Assembly: GCA_002360945.1 (NCBI GenBank)
Contig: DERO01000004.1
Location: 138,781 to 202,780 of the forward strand
DNA length: 64,000 nucleotides
Direction: 5' to 3'
From: Leclercia adecarboxylata
GTDB lineage: Bacteria; Pseudomonadota; Gammaproteobacteria; Enterobacterales; Enterobacteriaceae
Position numbers and translations under genes: made by a program. This document shows, piece after piece, positions 8,806 through 21,052 of this stretch; positions within the stretch are counted from its first letter, which is position 1; each line of letters starts with the position of its first letter. The notes beneath the pieces were generated by a model, which ran no database searches, was not told where the DNA came from, and was given only the letters and a program-made list of their open reading frames with translations.

Positions 8806-11279
8806 TGGAGTTTGATGATGCCCAATGGCCTTTACTGCGCGATGCGCTGAAAGGTAATCGCGATCGCCAGCATGAAATAACAGAGCCCTTTTATCGTCGG
8901 TTATTAACACTACAGAGCGATGACCGTTGTGGGCCGGGCGATCGACTCCATGCTTATTACGATGCGTTACAGTGTGCCAGAGCGACAGGCGCCCGCTTGC
9001 TTCGCCTGCCATCGCCTGACAAACAGCTGAGCGAAGATACCCTGGCGCGTTTTGGACTGAAACGTTGCCCCGACTTACTTTCAGAGATCATGCTGGCGGA
9101 CGCATCACTCGCAGTGCCTGCGGCCTTTGAGGCGGTATGGCGGCATGAAAAGAGGCGTACGTTATCACCGTCGCCGCTGGATGCCCTGATTGCCAGCCAG
9201 CTGAAAGATCCCACTTACCATCACTATACCTGCGCAGGCCAGCAGGCTGCTGTCCGGGCAGTGCTGACCAGCCCGCAGGATAAAACGCTGATCGTCAATT
9301 TACCGACCGGGGCGGGAAAGACATTTGTCATCCATGCTCTGATGTTTAACACCCCAAAAGACCAGCTGACGCTGGTGATTGTGCCAACGATAGGTCTGGC
9401 TATCGAACAGGCTCAGCGAGCCAAAGAGATGCTGGAAAAGGCCAACGCCGATCACGGTGGTGCCTATGCCTGGTACGGCGATCAGTCATCGCAGGAGCGG
9501 GCGGAGATCCTTCAGCGTCTCAAATCCGGTGAACAGCGTATTCTGTTCTGTTCGCCAGAGTCTGCCAGGGGCGGGTTGCTCACCTCACTGTTTATGCTGG
9601 CTGAAAAAGGTCAGCTGGGCGCAATGGTAGTGGATGAGGCCCATCTAATCGATCAATGGGGCGCGGAATTTCGTCCTCAATTTCAGTTGCTTTCTCCTCT
9701 GGTTACCTCACTGACCGATGTCTCTCCTCAGGGATTTCGAACCGTACTTCTCTCCGCGACCTGGCATCAGGCGACCCTGGATACGGTGAAGCAGCTCTTT
9801 GTCAGTGATGCCGATAACTGTATCGACATCAATGGCAGCTTTTTACGCCCGGAGCCAGCCTGGTTTGTTAACCGGGAAGCAGATGAACAGCATCATCGTC
9901 AGCGTGTCATGGAGGCCATTGCGCTATTACCACGCCCCTTAATCGTCTACGCGACAAAAGTGGGCGAGGCAGAGTACTGGTATCAATGGCTTCAGGAACA
10001 GGGCTATCAGCGAAGTGGTCTGTTCCATGGCAATACGTCAGTAAAAGAGCGCGAGCGCCTGATTGATGACTGGCGAGACGATCGCCTGGATATCATGGTG
10101 GCAACGTCGGCATTTGGTGTGGGAATGGATAAAAGTAACGTGCGCGCCGTGCTGCATGTTGCGGTTCCGGAGAATATCGATCGCCTGTATCAGGAGAGCG
10201 GCAGGGGAGGGCGTGACGGCAAGGCCTGTATCGCCTGGTTGATCTACCATCCTGCACAGCTGAACGTCGCGGCCAGACTGAATCGCCGAAAGCTCATTGG
10301 TGCCCGCAAAGGCTTAATGCGCTGGCAGGCGATGCATCAGGATGCACCCCTCGTCGCAAATAATCGCCTGACTGTCGATCTCGCCAGCCGTCACCCCGAA
10401 ATCAATTTTGGTTCTGACAATAATGTGGCCTGGAACTGGCGAACCCTGTTGCTGATGCGCCGGGCGGGTATTTTACGCCTGCACTTCCCGGCACCGGATG
10501 TGAAGAGCGCTGTAGACGACCTGTCTGATGATAAAGCCGTTGACCGCTATTTCGACGACTACTTTAGCCACGTTCAGGTTGAACTGCGTCGTGGCGATCA
10601 CCTGTCTCCGGCATTATGGCAAAACACCCTGCAACGCTATCGGGCAGAGGAGTTCCTCTCCCGGGAGCGCGGATTCACGGTGCTGGCCGAATGGCTCGAA
10701 AATCCCCTGCAGGAAGGATTTTGTAAACAGCTCGGCAAAATTTATACCGTGAACGGCGATATGCCGGAGCTCGCCTGCGGCGGTTGTCCCGCCTGTCGCG
10801 CCCAACAGCGTGGCCTTAATACGCCAACGCTCGGCAACACGGTGCATATGAGTGGTTTTCGGGAAGACAGCTGGTTTGGCGAGCTGCAACGCGTCTACTA
10901 CAGCGAAAATACGGCGGGAAAATTACTGCTCCGACACTGGCAATACTGGATTGCAGGCCTGCTGCAGCAAAGGCGCATTATGGCCATCCGCGCCAGCCGG
11001 ACAGTGCTGGATGAACTCGCCAAAATTCTCCCGAAAGGGACGCCGTTCTGGTGTGCGCTGGAACCGGACGATCGCAACCTTTTCTGGGATGAACTCATTC
11101 TGGTTATGCCGGAGGACCATTTCCCGCTGACCGAAAAAAATGATGGTTTGAACCGAATTTATGTTGCCCCTCGCCAGCGCAAGGATGCTTTGCATCCCGC
11201 GCGTGAATGGTGGGAGAGCGACCCAGAGGCGCAGAGCCTGGAACATTTTCAAAGGATCCTAAGCGATGTCAATAATTAA
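8805..11279 (+). CDS. dpdF: DpdF, RecQ-like helicase
   Basis: ATP-dependent DNA helicase of the RecQ branch, 824 residues, in the restriction arm. Motif I LPTGAGKT lies at 166-173, DEAH at 277-280, then LLSATWHQAT (motif III), LFHGNTSVKERERL, VATSAFGVGMDKSNV (motif V) and YQESGRGGRDG (motif VI). A cysteine cluster near residue 657 (ACGGCPAC) resembles the RecQ zinc region. The start is GTG 8805, which shares its G with the last base of the dpdE stop (TAGTG) and has GGGAG seven bases upstream; an upstream TTG at 8772 is less likely. Confidence 0.88.
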   Translation: MEFDDAQWPLLRDALKGNRDRQHEITEPFYRRLLTLQSDDRCGPGDRLHAYYDALQCARATGARLLRLPSPDKQLSEDTLARFGLKRCPDLLSEIMLADASLAVPAAFEAVWRHEKRRTLSPSPLDALIASQLKDPTYHHYTCAGQQAAVRAVLTSPQDKTLIVNLPTGAGKTFVIHALMFNTPKDQLTLVIVPTIGLAIEQAQRAKEMLEKANADHGGAYAWYGDQSSQERAEILQRLKSGEQRILFCSPESARGGLLTSLFMLAEKGQLGAMVVDEAHLIDQWGAEFRPQFQLLSPLVTSLTDVSPQGFRTVLLSATWHQATLDTVKQLFVSDADNCIDINGSFLRPEPAWFVNREADEQHHRQRVMEAIALLPRPLIVYATKVGEAEYWYQWLQEQGYQRSGLFHGNTSVKERERLIDDWRDDRLDIMVATSAFGVGMDKSNVRAVLHVAVPENIDRLYQESGRGGRDGKACIAWLIYHPAQLNVAARLNRRKLIGARKGLMRWQAMHQDAPLVANNRLTVDLASRHPEINFGSDNNVAWNWRTLLLMRRAGILRLHFPAPDVKSAVDDLSDDKAVDRYFDDYFSHVQVELRRGDHLSPALWQNTLQRYRAEEFLSRERGFTVLAEWLENPLQEGFCKQLGKIYTVNGDMPELACGGCPACRAQQRGLNTPTLGNTVHMSGFREDSWFGELQRVYYSENTAGKLLLRHWQYWIAGLLQQRRIMAIRASRTVLDELAKILPKGTPFWCALEPDDRNLFWDELILVMPEDHFPLTEKNDGLNRIYVAPRQRKDALHPAREWWESDPEAQSLEHFQRILSDVNN

Positions 11280-12161
11280 CAAGGCACATCCGGGAAGTCA
11301 GATTCGCCTGCTGTGTATGATTGATCGGGCGTTAAACCGCCGACTGCAACAGCCCGTCAGCAGCGAGGAGTTGATTGAGACGCTGCGTCCGGAAGAACTA
11401 CCGGATTCAGATACGGGCAGGGAGCGTTTGCCCAAAAACCTCAACTTCTGGATTGAGGAAGGTCTGTGGAAGAGCGATGCCGACGGCATCAGCAGCCAGT
11501 TTATTACGGCGAATGAAAACGATCTCCCGGCACGCGTTCTTCGACTGATTATTGAAAATGAGAAAGGCACTCTGCTGACAGGATCGCGGGGGCAGCCATT
11601 CCTTCTGGGCATCTCTGCGCTCTACACGCACGATCAGTTTACGTTTCGGGGCAACAATACCCTGAAAAAAGAGGACGTTTCCCCCCTCGTTGGCCCTCTG
11701 TTCAGCGACGCCAATGCCGGGGATGAAAAGCGAAGATTAAACACCTCTGAAGACAGTGAATTATTACGTTACGGACAGTTTCTGGGGTTTCTTGAACCCC
11801 ACCTGGACGGAGGATATCTGCTGGATCCTACGCGGGCGATTACGCCGGTGCTTCCCGCCCTGTTCAACAATGACAGCCAACTGCAAATAAAAGAGTTTAT
11901 GGCGCGCCTTGTCGAGTATCTGCCGATGCTGGATGGTGGGAGCTATCGCCAGATCGTCGAACCGCTGATGGACAATATCCACCATGACAACCAACGTCAT
12001 CAGATCAGCAAAGCAGTCAGCCATGCGCTTTTCCGTCTGGAAGCGTCCTTCACGATTGGTTTTGACACGCTCGCAGATGACAGCGATGCCCTCTTCCTGC
12101 AGCACCCGGACGGCTCAACAAGACAAATCAGTTCCATACTCCTGCGAGAGGTGAATAGCTA

Positions 12162-12162
<1 letters not shown>
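11266..12162 (+). CDS. dpdG: DpdG, restriction-arm protein without recognised domain
   Basis: A 298-residue protein that overlaps dpdF by 14 bases and shares the A of its stop codon with the dpdH start (TAATG). The N-terminus (IRLLCMIDRALNRRL, then SSEELIETLRPEEL and LPKNLNFWIEEGLW) has the pattern of a winged-helix domain. The rest is acidic and helical with no catalytic motif that I can see. It is named DpdG by order and size within a dpd cluster, so the identity depends on context. It may be an adaptor for the adjacent ATPase DpdH. Confidence 0.7.
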
Positions 12163-15315
<3,153 letters not shown>

Positions 15316-15329
<14 letters not shown>

Positions 15330-16059
15330 GGCACAGCTGGCGGAACTCCGCGAACAATACGACATCAAGCGTAAATCCAGTGATGTTGAAACGGTACTGA
15401 ATAAGTACGGCAAGATCACGGCGAATTTTTCGCCTCTGGCAAATACGTCCAGAACGTTGGCCCAACGTTTTGCGACGCTTTCGCGGCTACCTGACGACGT
15501 CCCGCGTGACGTCGTGCTGACGACGGATGAGCTCGAAAAGTTAAAAGCGGCGCTGCGCTACATGAAGGACTTCATCGCGCTAATGGCGGAGAAGGGTGAA
15601 AATGCCGGCGAGATGAATGAGTTAGGGTTGGCTGAGGAAGCAATCAGGGGCTGCAACACGACGCTTGCCGGTAAAATTGGCGATACCTGGGAGGCGTTTA
15701 TCGCTCACCAGGTGAGCCTGTCCATGCAGGAGGAAGCCTTACTGGAACAACCGCGCCTGCTACAGCCGGACGTTTATGCACGTTATCTTGAGCAGGAAAA
15801 GGTGTTCCGTGAGGCGATTAAAGCCCTGCCGGACAGCGATATCGCTCCACAGCACATTATGGAGACGGGCAAAAAGCTGGCGGCAATAAAAAGTGAAATG
15901 AAGCTCGATGCTCCGGATGATGTTATAGCCTTCTTCGCTGCGTTAAATATGAGTCAGCAGGCCCCTCTGGCGCTGTTGACTCCGACGGTGCTGGAGTGGA
16001 TTACGGCGCATAAAATGCAATCAAAACTGGTTGTCAAACGTAAAGGCTTGCATGGATGA
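15316..16059 (+). CDS. dpdI: DpdI, restriction-arm protein without recognised domain
   Basis: About 247 residues. The reading frame is open further upstream, but the plausible starts are tandem ATGs at 15313 and 15316, which follow GGGGGG at the right spacing and overlap the end of dpdH; I chose the second. The N-terminus MTTLKAQLAELREQYDIKRK is a predicted coiled coil, and the rest is helical with no catalytic motif visible. The stop overlaps the dpdJ start as ATGA. Identity as DpdI is by order and size. Confidence 0.68.
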
Positions 16060-19000
16060 GTTCGGTAACCATAGAAAAACTGTACGAAGTTCTGGATGAA
16101 CTGGAAGCGCGCGAGAATGCGCTTCTGGTGTGGGGAGATACCGGCGGCTTTTTCAATGATGACGAGATCAATGACGTCATTAAGGAAAAGTTGCCGAATG
16201 AGGATCCCGTTGAGGTCCTGACGGAACTCATCGATAAGGCGATGCTTATTCAGGTTCCTCATCCCTATCTTCCGTCCGCATGGCGTACCCGCATGGGGGA
16301 GTCGGTTCATCTCTATCGCAACCAACGTCAGTGGTTTCTCGAGAAACCCCTCGAAACCAGCCGGACGCTGGTTTCAGATTTTCGCTTTATACGGCAGCAG
16401 CGAACCTATCCGGACCGTAAACACTTACCGGAGGATTTGCTCGCTCAGTGGCGGGATGACCTGCCTCTGAGTGAGCGAGAGCTGAACATCATGCGCGCCG
16501 CGTTAGCGCCGGTCGACAAATTCCTTCTTGCGGGTTTCCAGTCGCGTGCGACGTCGCGCATTATCCACTTCTGGCGGCGTCACAGCGCCCCTGTTGATAG
16601 TGCCAGCGGAACCATCGTGTGCGCAGGCACGGGCAGCGGCAAAACGCTCTCTTTTTACCTGCCAGCCATTACCAGCCTGGCGGAAGAGATTTGCCGCAAC
16701 GCGCAGCCTAAGGTCCGCATTCTGGCCATTTATCCGCGTAAAGAGTTGCTGAAAGATCAGTTTATGGAAACCTGGGCGCAGTGCCGGAAACTGGACGCCT
16801 TTCTTGAAAGTAACGGTGCGCGTAAGCTGCGTATCGGCTCTTACTACGGCGATACGCCCAAAAGCGTGAAAGATGCGCAAGAAAAAATTGAAGATAAGGC
16901 CGGGATAGCGTTCGATCTTCTCCGCTGTCCGGTTAAAGGCTGCGGGGGCGACATTCACTGGCGTCGTGAAGATATCCTGGCAGGAAGAGAGATCCTGCGT
17001 TGTAAAAAATGTCAGCACCAGATCGACAATAGTGAAGTCCTTGTCACCCGCGAGACGCAGCGTAACACGTTGCAGCCAGACATCCTTTTCACCACCACAG
17101 AAATGCTCAACCAACAGCTGAACAACCGGTCGGCCCAGAAGTTGTTTGGCACGGGAAGAGACGCCGGGCCGAAGCTGGTTCTGCTGGACGAAGTGCATAC
17201 CTACGGCGGCACGACGGGGGCGCAGACGGCCTACCTGTTGCGGCGATGGATGCAGCGTGGCGGCAACCTGCCCCACTTCGTCGGTCTTTCCGCAACGCTG
17301 GCAGACGCGCAGGCATTTTTTGCTGAGCTTATCGGTGCTCCGGTAGGCAATGTTGAGCTTGTCCAGCCGCTCGAAGACGAGATGATTGCCGAAGGGGCCG
17401 AGTATCTGCTGGCGTTACGCGGCGATCCCGTTTCAGAGACCGCTCTGCTTTCCACGACTATCCAGACCAGTATGCTGACGACGCGAATCCTGGATACCAA
17501 CGAGCCCGTCTCCGAAGGGACATGGGGACAAAAAACCTTTGTTTTCTCAGATAACCTGGATGGGATTAACCGTTTATACGGGCAACTCAGCGATGCTGAA
17601 GGGTGGGACGTCGGCGGACCTACGCCGGTAACAAGTCATGCACCGCTGGCGTCGTTACGTGCTTCTCAAGGCAGCGTTAACAAACAGACTGAGTTGGGAC
17701 AGAACTGGCGGGCAAGTGAAAAGATCGGCCATCAACTGAGTGTGCGGAAACGCGTATCGCGTACTTCCAGTCAGGATGCCGGGGTTGATGCACTGGCTGA
17801 CATCGTTGTGGCAACGGCCTCTCTGGAGGTCGGGTATAACGATCCGCGCGTTGGCGCGGTGATCCAGCATAAAGCACCGGGCGATGTTGCCTCCTATCTG
17901 CAGCGAAAAGGGCGTGCAGGGCGTCCCAGAGGTATGCGCCCATGGATGCTGATCGTCCTTTCAGAATTTGGCCGCGATCGGGTTGCTTTCCAGCGCTATG
18001 AAGAACTCGTCAGCCCTGAAATTAAACGTCAGGGCCTGCCGATGCGTAACCAGCATATTCAGAAAATGCAGGCGGCGATGGCAACACTCGACTGGTTGAG
18101 CCAGAACGGTAATTTCTGGGATATATGGTCGTTGCTGCGCTATCCGGGTAAAAGCGACTGGAAGACTACACAATACAATGAGTTGCAGACGCTGATTGAA
18201 AGCGTGATACAGGGTGGTAGAGCGCTTAATGCGTTAACAAAATATTTATGCCACGCTTTGCAGCTGAAGGATGAAGAGGTGCAACCTCTGTTATGGAACG
18301 CGCCTCGCTCGCTCATGTTTGAGTTTCTTCCGACGCTGTTACGTAATCTGAAAAGTCACTGGGCGGAAAATGGTCAGCCCTGGTCGATCCCGTCGAACAG
18401 CGGGCGCTCGCCTGCGCCTGAATTTATTCCCCAGACATTATTCAGCGATCTCAATCTCCCGAGCCTGTCTATCCGGTTAGAACGCAACACCCGCAAGGGT
18501 GACAAATGGGAAGAACTTCCGTTCTGGCAGGGAATGCGGGAATTTGCGCCAGGTCGCCTCTCTAAACGCTACGCGGTGAGCAGCGATAAAAATACGGACT
18601 GGCTGGTGCCTGAGGGATTCGAACCCGCTATCGGAAATTACTCGGCAAATTTCCCGATTCACGAGGCTTTTGGCGACGCTTATCAGCTTGAGTGTAAGAT
18701 TGAGCACAACGACCAGCTAATCAATATCGTTAAACCTTCCCGGGTATTGACGAAAAGAGCCGATATCAAGCGGATCGGTGATAAGAGTAACGCCCAGCTG
18801 TACTGGCATTTGCATCTGGTCAATTCAGATGCAGCCCTTTGCCACGATGTACCCAAAGGGGCATGGCGGCCGGTGTTGCGCGACGTCAGTTTCTTTAACC
18901 ATCAACATATGACCGCCCTTGAGCTGGTGCGTTACACCACCGGGGCTCTGGCTTCTTTACGCTTCAAAAACAAGCAGAAAGATCGCGCCTGGATTGATTT

Positions 19001-20507
19001 TCAGTGGACTGAAAACGGGCAGATCGCCGGGGTTGGCGCACGCCAATGGGTTGACGCCATGCGCCTGCGTTTTGTTCTCAGCCATGAAGAGGTTGCGCGG
19101 CTGGTGAACAATCCAGACATTTTGCGAGGATTGCGCCCGGTCTATTTCCACCATCTGGTAAAAAGCTTACCGATCTTTGAATTTGATGAGTTCAAAGCGA
19201 ACTGGGTGATAGAGTGTTTTCTGGCGCTTCTGGCAGAAACCATGATGGTCAAACCGGACCTTACGCTGCGTGAAGCGCTGGCTTATATCGCCACGGAAGA
19301 GGGTATTAAAGCGCTTCCTGAGATCCCTGCCAGCCTCTTCCAGCCCGATCAGTTTGACGATGAAGGAACGGAACAGCAGCTGCAAATCGCGTTGCGGGAG
19401 CTGCTGTCCAGTGTCGACGTGCAGCAGCAACTGCTCAATTGTGCTGAGGTCCTGTGGAAGCCCGTAAACGAACTGGAGGGCTTCACCGACTGGGCGCGTC
19501 AGGTACTGGCGGATACGTTGGCTGCAGGTGTTCATCAGACACTGTGCTGCATTTTACCTGATGTTGACGAGAGAGCGGTGGTAACCGAATCCCGTTGGGT
19601 ACAGGATAACGAGGGACGTAACGAATGGCTGGAGGTATGGCTTACGGAAGTCGAATCCGGTGGCAGCGGCATCCTTGTTCGTCTCCAGGAAGCCTGGTTC
19701 CGCGATCCTGTTCAGTTCCTCAACATCATGGTCAGAAACCTTTCACCGGGGGATTACGAACAGATTGATTACGATCTACAAAATCTCCTTGAGATACTGA
19801 AAGTGTCTCCGGAACTGCAGAATGCCTTCCGCCAGGTTCGGCAGGCAGAAAATTACGAGGCGCGCAGAGAGGCAAATAAGCAGCTGCAGTTCGAACTGCG
19901 TCGCCTCGGGTTCAGACTCTCGCATAGCTTTACCACCGTCCTGTATTCGCGCATTTTGCGGGCGGGCAGTTCGGACGCCACGGATCATACGATGCAAACG
20001 CTGCTGGCAAACTGGCGTGAGCTTGAAACACGGGCCGCCATTGAGTTCAATCTTAACATTGCTGCCCACGCGATGGCCGTGGAAGCGTGCGGTGAAGACG
20101 CTGGCGCAGCAGAAATCTTTTTAGCCCAGTGCCGTAATCAGAACCTCCTGTGGCCGCGCGGCTATACCATCCGCCAGGCGGAGCTTAACTATTACAACCC
20201 CTACAATTCCCGGAAATTAATTACCGAGCGACTGCTCGCAGGGGCGCTTTTTGATGACAAACTTATCAATGTTGAGGCCTCGTCAGAAAACTGGCTCAAG
20301 GAGGTCCATGATGCGTTGCGTGCCAATGGACGTGTCAATCTGACGATATCCCGTGCCCAGCAGGACGAGTTACATACTTTTATCGCCAGACTGCACATAG
20401 AGCCGTTGGATTACCTTGGGCTGTTCCTGTACCCCCGAATTGGGGAACTGCGTCGCGAGCAGGGTTGCATTATTCTGCGCGTTGAAATGGCGGAGGCACT
20501 GCAATGA
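16056..20507 (+). CDS. dpdJ: DpdJ, large DEVH helicase with zinc ribbon
   Basis: Superfamily-2 helicase of 1483 residues. Motif I GTGSGKT is at 191-197, DEVH at 378-381, VGLSATLADA is motif III, and VATASLEVGYNDPRVG plus QRKGRAGRPRG are motifs V and VI. Inserted between motifs I and II is a zinc ribbon (C291, C296, C316, C319). The C-terminal 800 residues show no known domain. Such MrfA/Lhr-like helicases with cysteine inserts are common in defence systems. It overlaps both neighbours by four bases. Confidence 0.88.
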   Translation: MSSVTIEKLYEVLDELEARENALLVWGDTGGFFNDDEINDVIKEKLPNEDPVEVLTELIDKAMLIQVPHPYLPSAWRTRMGESVHLYRNQRQWFLEKPLETSRTLVSDFRFIRQQRTYPDRKHLPEDLLAQWRDDLPLSERELNIMRAALAPVDKFLLAGFQSRATSRIIHFWRRHSAPVDSASGTIVCAGTGSGKTLSFYLPAITSLAEEICRNAQPKVRILAIYPRKELLKDQFMETWAQCRKLDAFLESNGARKLRIGSYYGDTPKSVKDAQEKIEDKAGIAFDLLRCPVKGCGGDIHWRREDILAGREILRCKKCQHQIDNSEVLVTRETQRNTLQPDILFTTTEMLNQQLNNRSAQKLFGTGRDAGPKLVLLDEVHTYGGTTGAQTAYLLRRWMQRGGNLPHFVGLSATLADAQAFFAELIGAPVGNVELVQPLEDEMIAEGAEYLLALRGDPVSETALLSTTIQTSMLTTRILDTNEPVSEGTWGQKTFVFSDNLDGINRLYGQLSDAEGWDVGGPTPVTSHAPLASLRASQGSVNKQTELGQNWRASEKIGHQLSVRKRVSRTSSQDAGVDALADIVVATASLEVGYNDPRVGAVIQHKAPGDVASYLQRKGRAGRPRGMRPWMLIVLSEFGRDRVAFQRYEELVSPEIKRQGLPMRNQHIQKMQAAMATLDWLSQNGNFWDIWSLLRYPGKSDWKTTQYNELQTLIESVIQGGRALNALTKYLCHALQLKDEEVQPLLWNAPRSLMFEFLPTLLRNLKSHWAENGQPWSIPSNSGRSPAPEFIPQTLFSDLNLPSLSIRLERNTRKGDKWEELPFWQGMREFAPGRLSKRYAVSSDKNTDWLVPEGFEPAIGNYSANFPIHEAFGDAYQLECKIEHNDQLINIVKPSRVLTKRADIKRIGDKSNAQLYWHLHLVNSDAALCHDVPKGAWRPVLRDVSFFNHQHMTALELVRYTTGALASLRFKNKQKDRAWIDFQWTENGQIAGVGARQWVDAMRLRFVLSHEEVARLVNNPDILRGLRPVYFHHLVKSLPIFEFDEFKANWVIECFLALLAETMMVKPDLTLREALAYIATEEGIKALPEIPASLFQPDQFDDEGTEQQLQIALRELLSSVDVQQQLLNCAEVLWKPVNELEGFTDWARQVLADTLAAGVHQTLCCILPDVDERAVVTESRWVQDNEGRNEWLEVWLTEVESGGSGILVRLQEAWFRDPVQFLNIMVRNLSPGDYEQIDYDLQNLLEILKVSPELQNAFRQVRQAENYEARREANKQLQFELRRLGFRLSHSFTTVLYSRILRAGSSDATDHTMQTLLANWRELETRAAIEFNLNIAAHAMAVEACGEDAGAAEIFLAQCRNQNLLWPRGYTIRQAELNYYNPYNSRKLITERLLAGALFDDKLINVEASSENWLKEVHDALRANGRVNLTISRAQQDELHTFIARLHIEPLDYLGLFLYPRIGELRREQGCIILRVEMAEALQ

Positions 20508-21052
20508 TGCATAACACCACGCAACGACAGATTTTTATCCACGGCCCGGGTGGGCAGAGTGCGCTAAAAGAAGTGCTGGGAGCGCAACTGGTTGCACTCA
20601 TGATGAACCCGCAGCCCCTCTGGCTGGTATCGCCCTGGGTGAGTAATTTTACGGTGCTGGATAACCGTTCCGGCAACTGGGATTATGTTGAGCCGGCCTG
20701 GGGTAACCGGGAAATATACTTCCTTGAGTTGCTTGCCGGTATGGTGAACTACGGTGTTGAGCTGAAAATGGTGACCAGAAACCAGCCGATTAATAGCGAT
20801 TTTGTGAAGCAGTTACGCAACCGGCTCCATGAGAAAGCCGTTTTTCATCATATGTGGAGCGATGCGCTTCATACTAAGGGCTTGCTTTCACATGCTTTCT
20901 TTCTGCAGGGTTCAATGAATTTCACCTGGAGCGGATCAAATCGCAATGAAGAATGTATGGTACTGACCAATGACCGGGACATCATCACCACGTCGCGCAT
21001 GGAGTTTGAAAAACAGTACCTCTTTGCGAAGCAGCAGGAGATGAGCGAATGA
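20504..21052 (+). CDS. dpdK: DpdK, phospholipase-D-like nuclease
   Basis: A 182-residue protein with a single PLD half-site: H123-T-K125 followed by G136-S-M-N139 and NRNEE, the HxK...GSxN arrangement of PLD-superfamily nucleases, which act as dimers. It is the only obvious nuclease of the island and so the likely DNA-cutting component. Two adjacent ATGs (20504, 20507) are possible; the first overlaps the dpdJ stop in ATGA form. Its own stop overlaps the dpdD start in the same way. No signal peptide is seen. Confidence 0.85.
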   Translation: MMHNTTQRQIFIHGPGGQSALKEVLGAQLVALMMNPQPLWLVSPWVSNFTVLDNRSGNWDYVEPAWGNREIYFLELLAGMVNYGVELKMVTRNQPINSDFVKQLRNRLHEKAVFHHMWSDALHTKGLLSHAFFLQGSMNFTWSGSNRNEECMVLTNDRDIITTSRMEFEKQYLFAKQQEMSE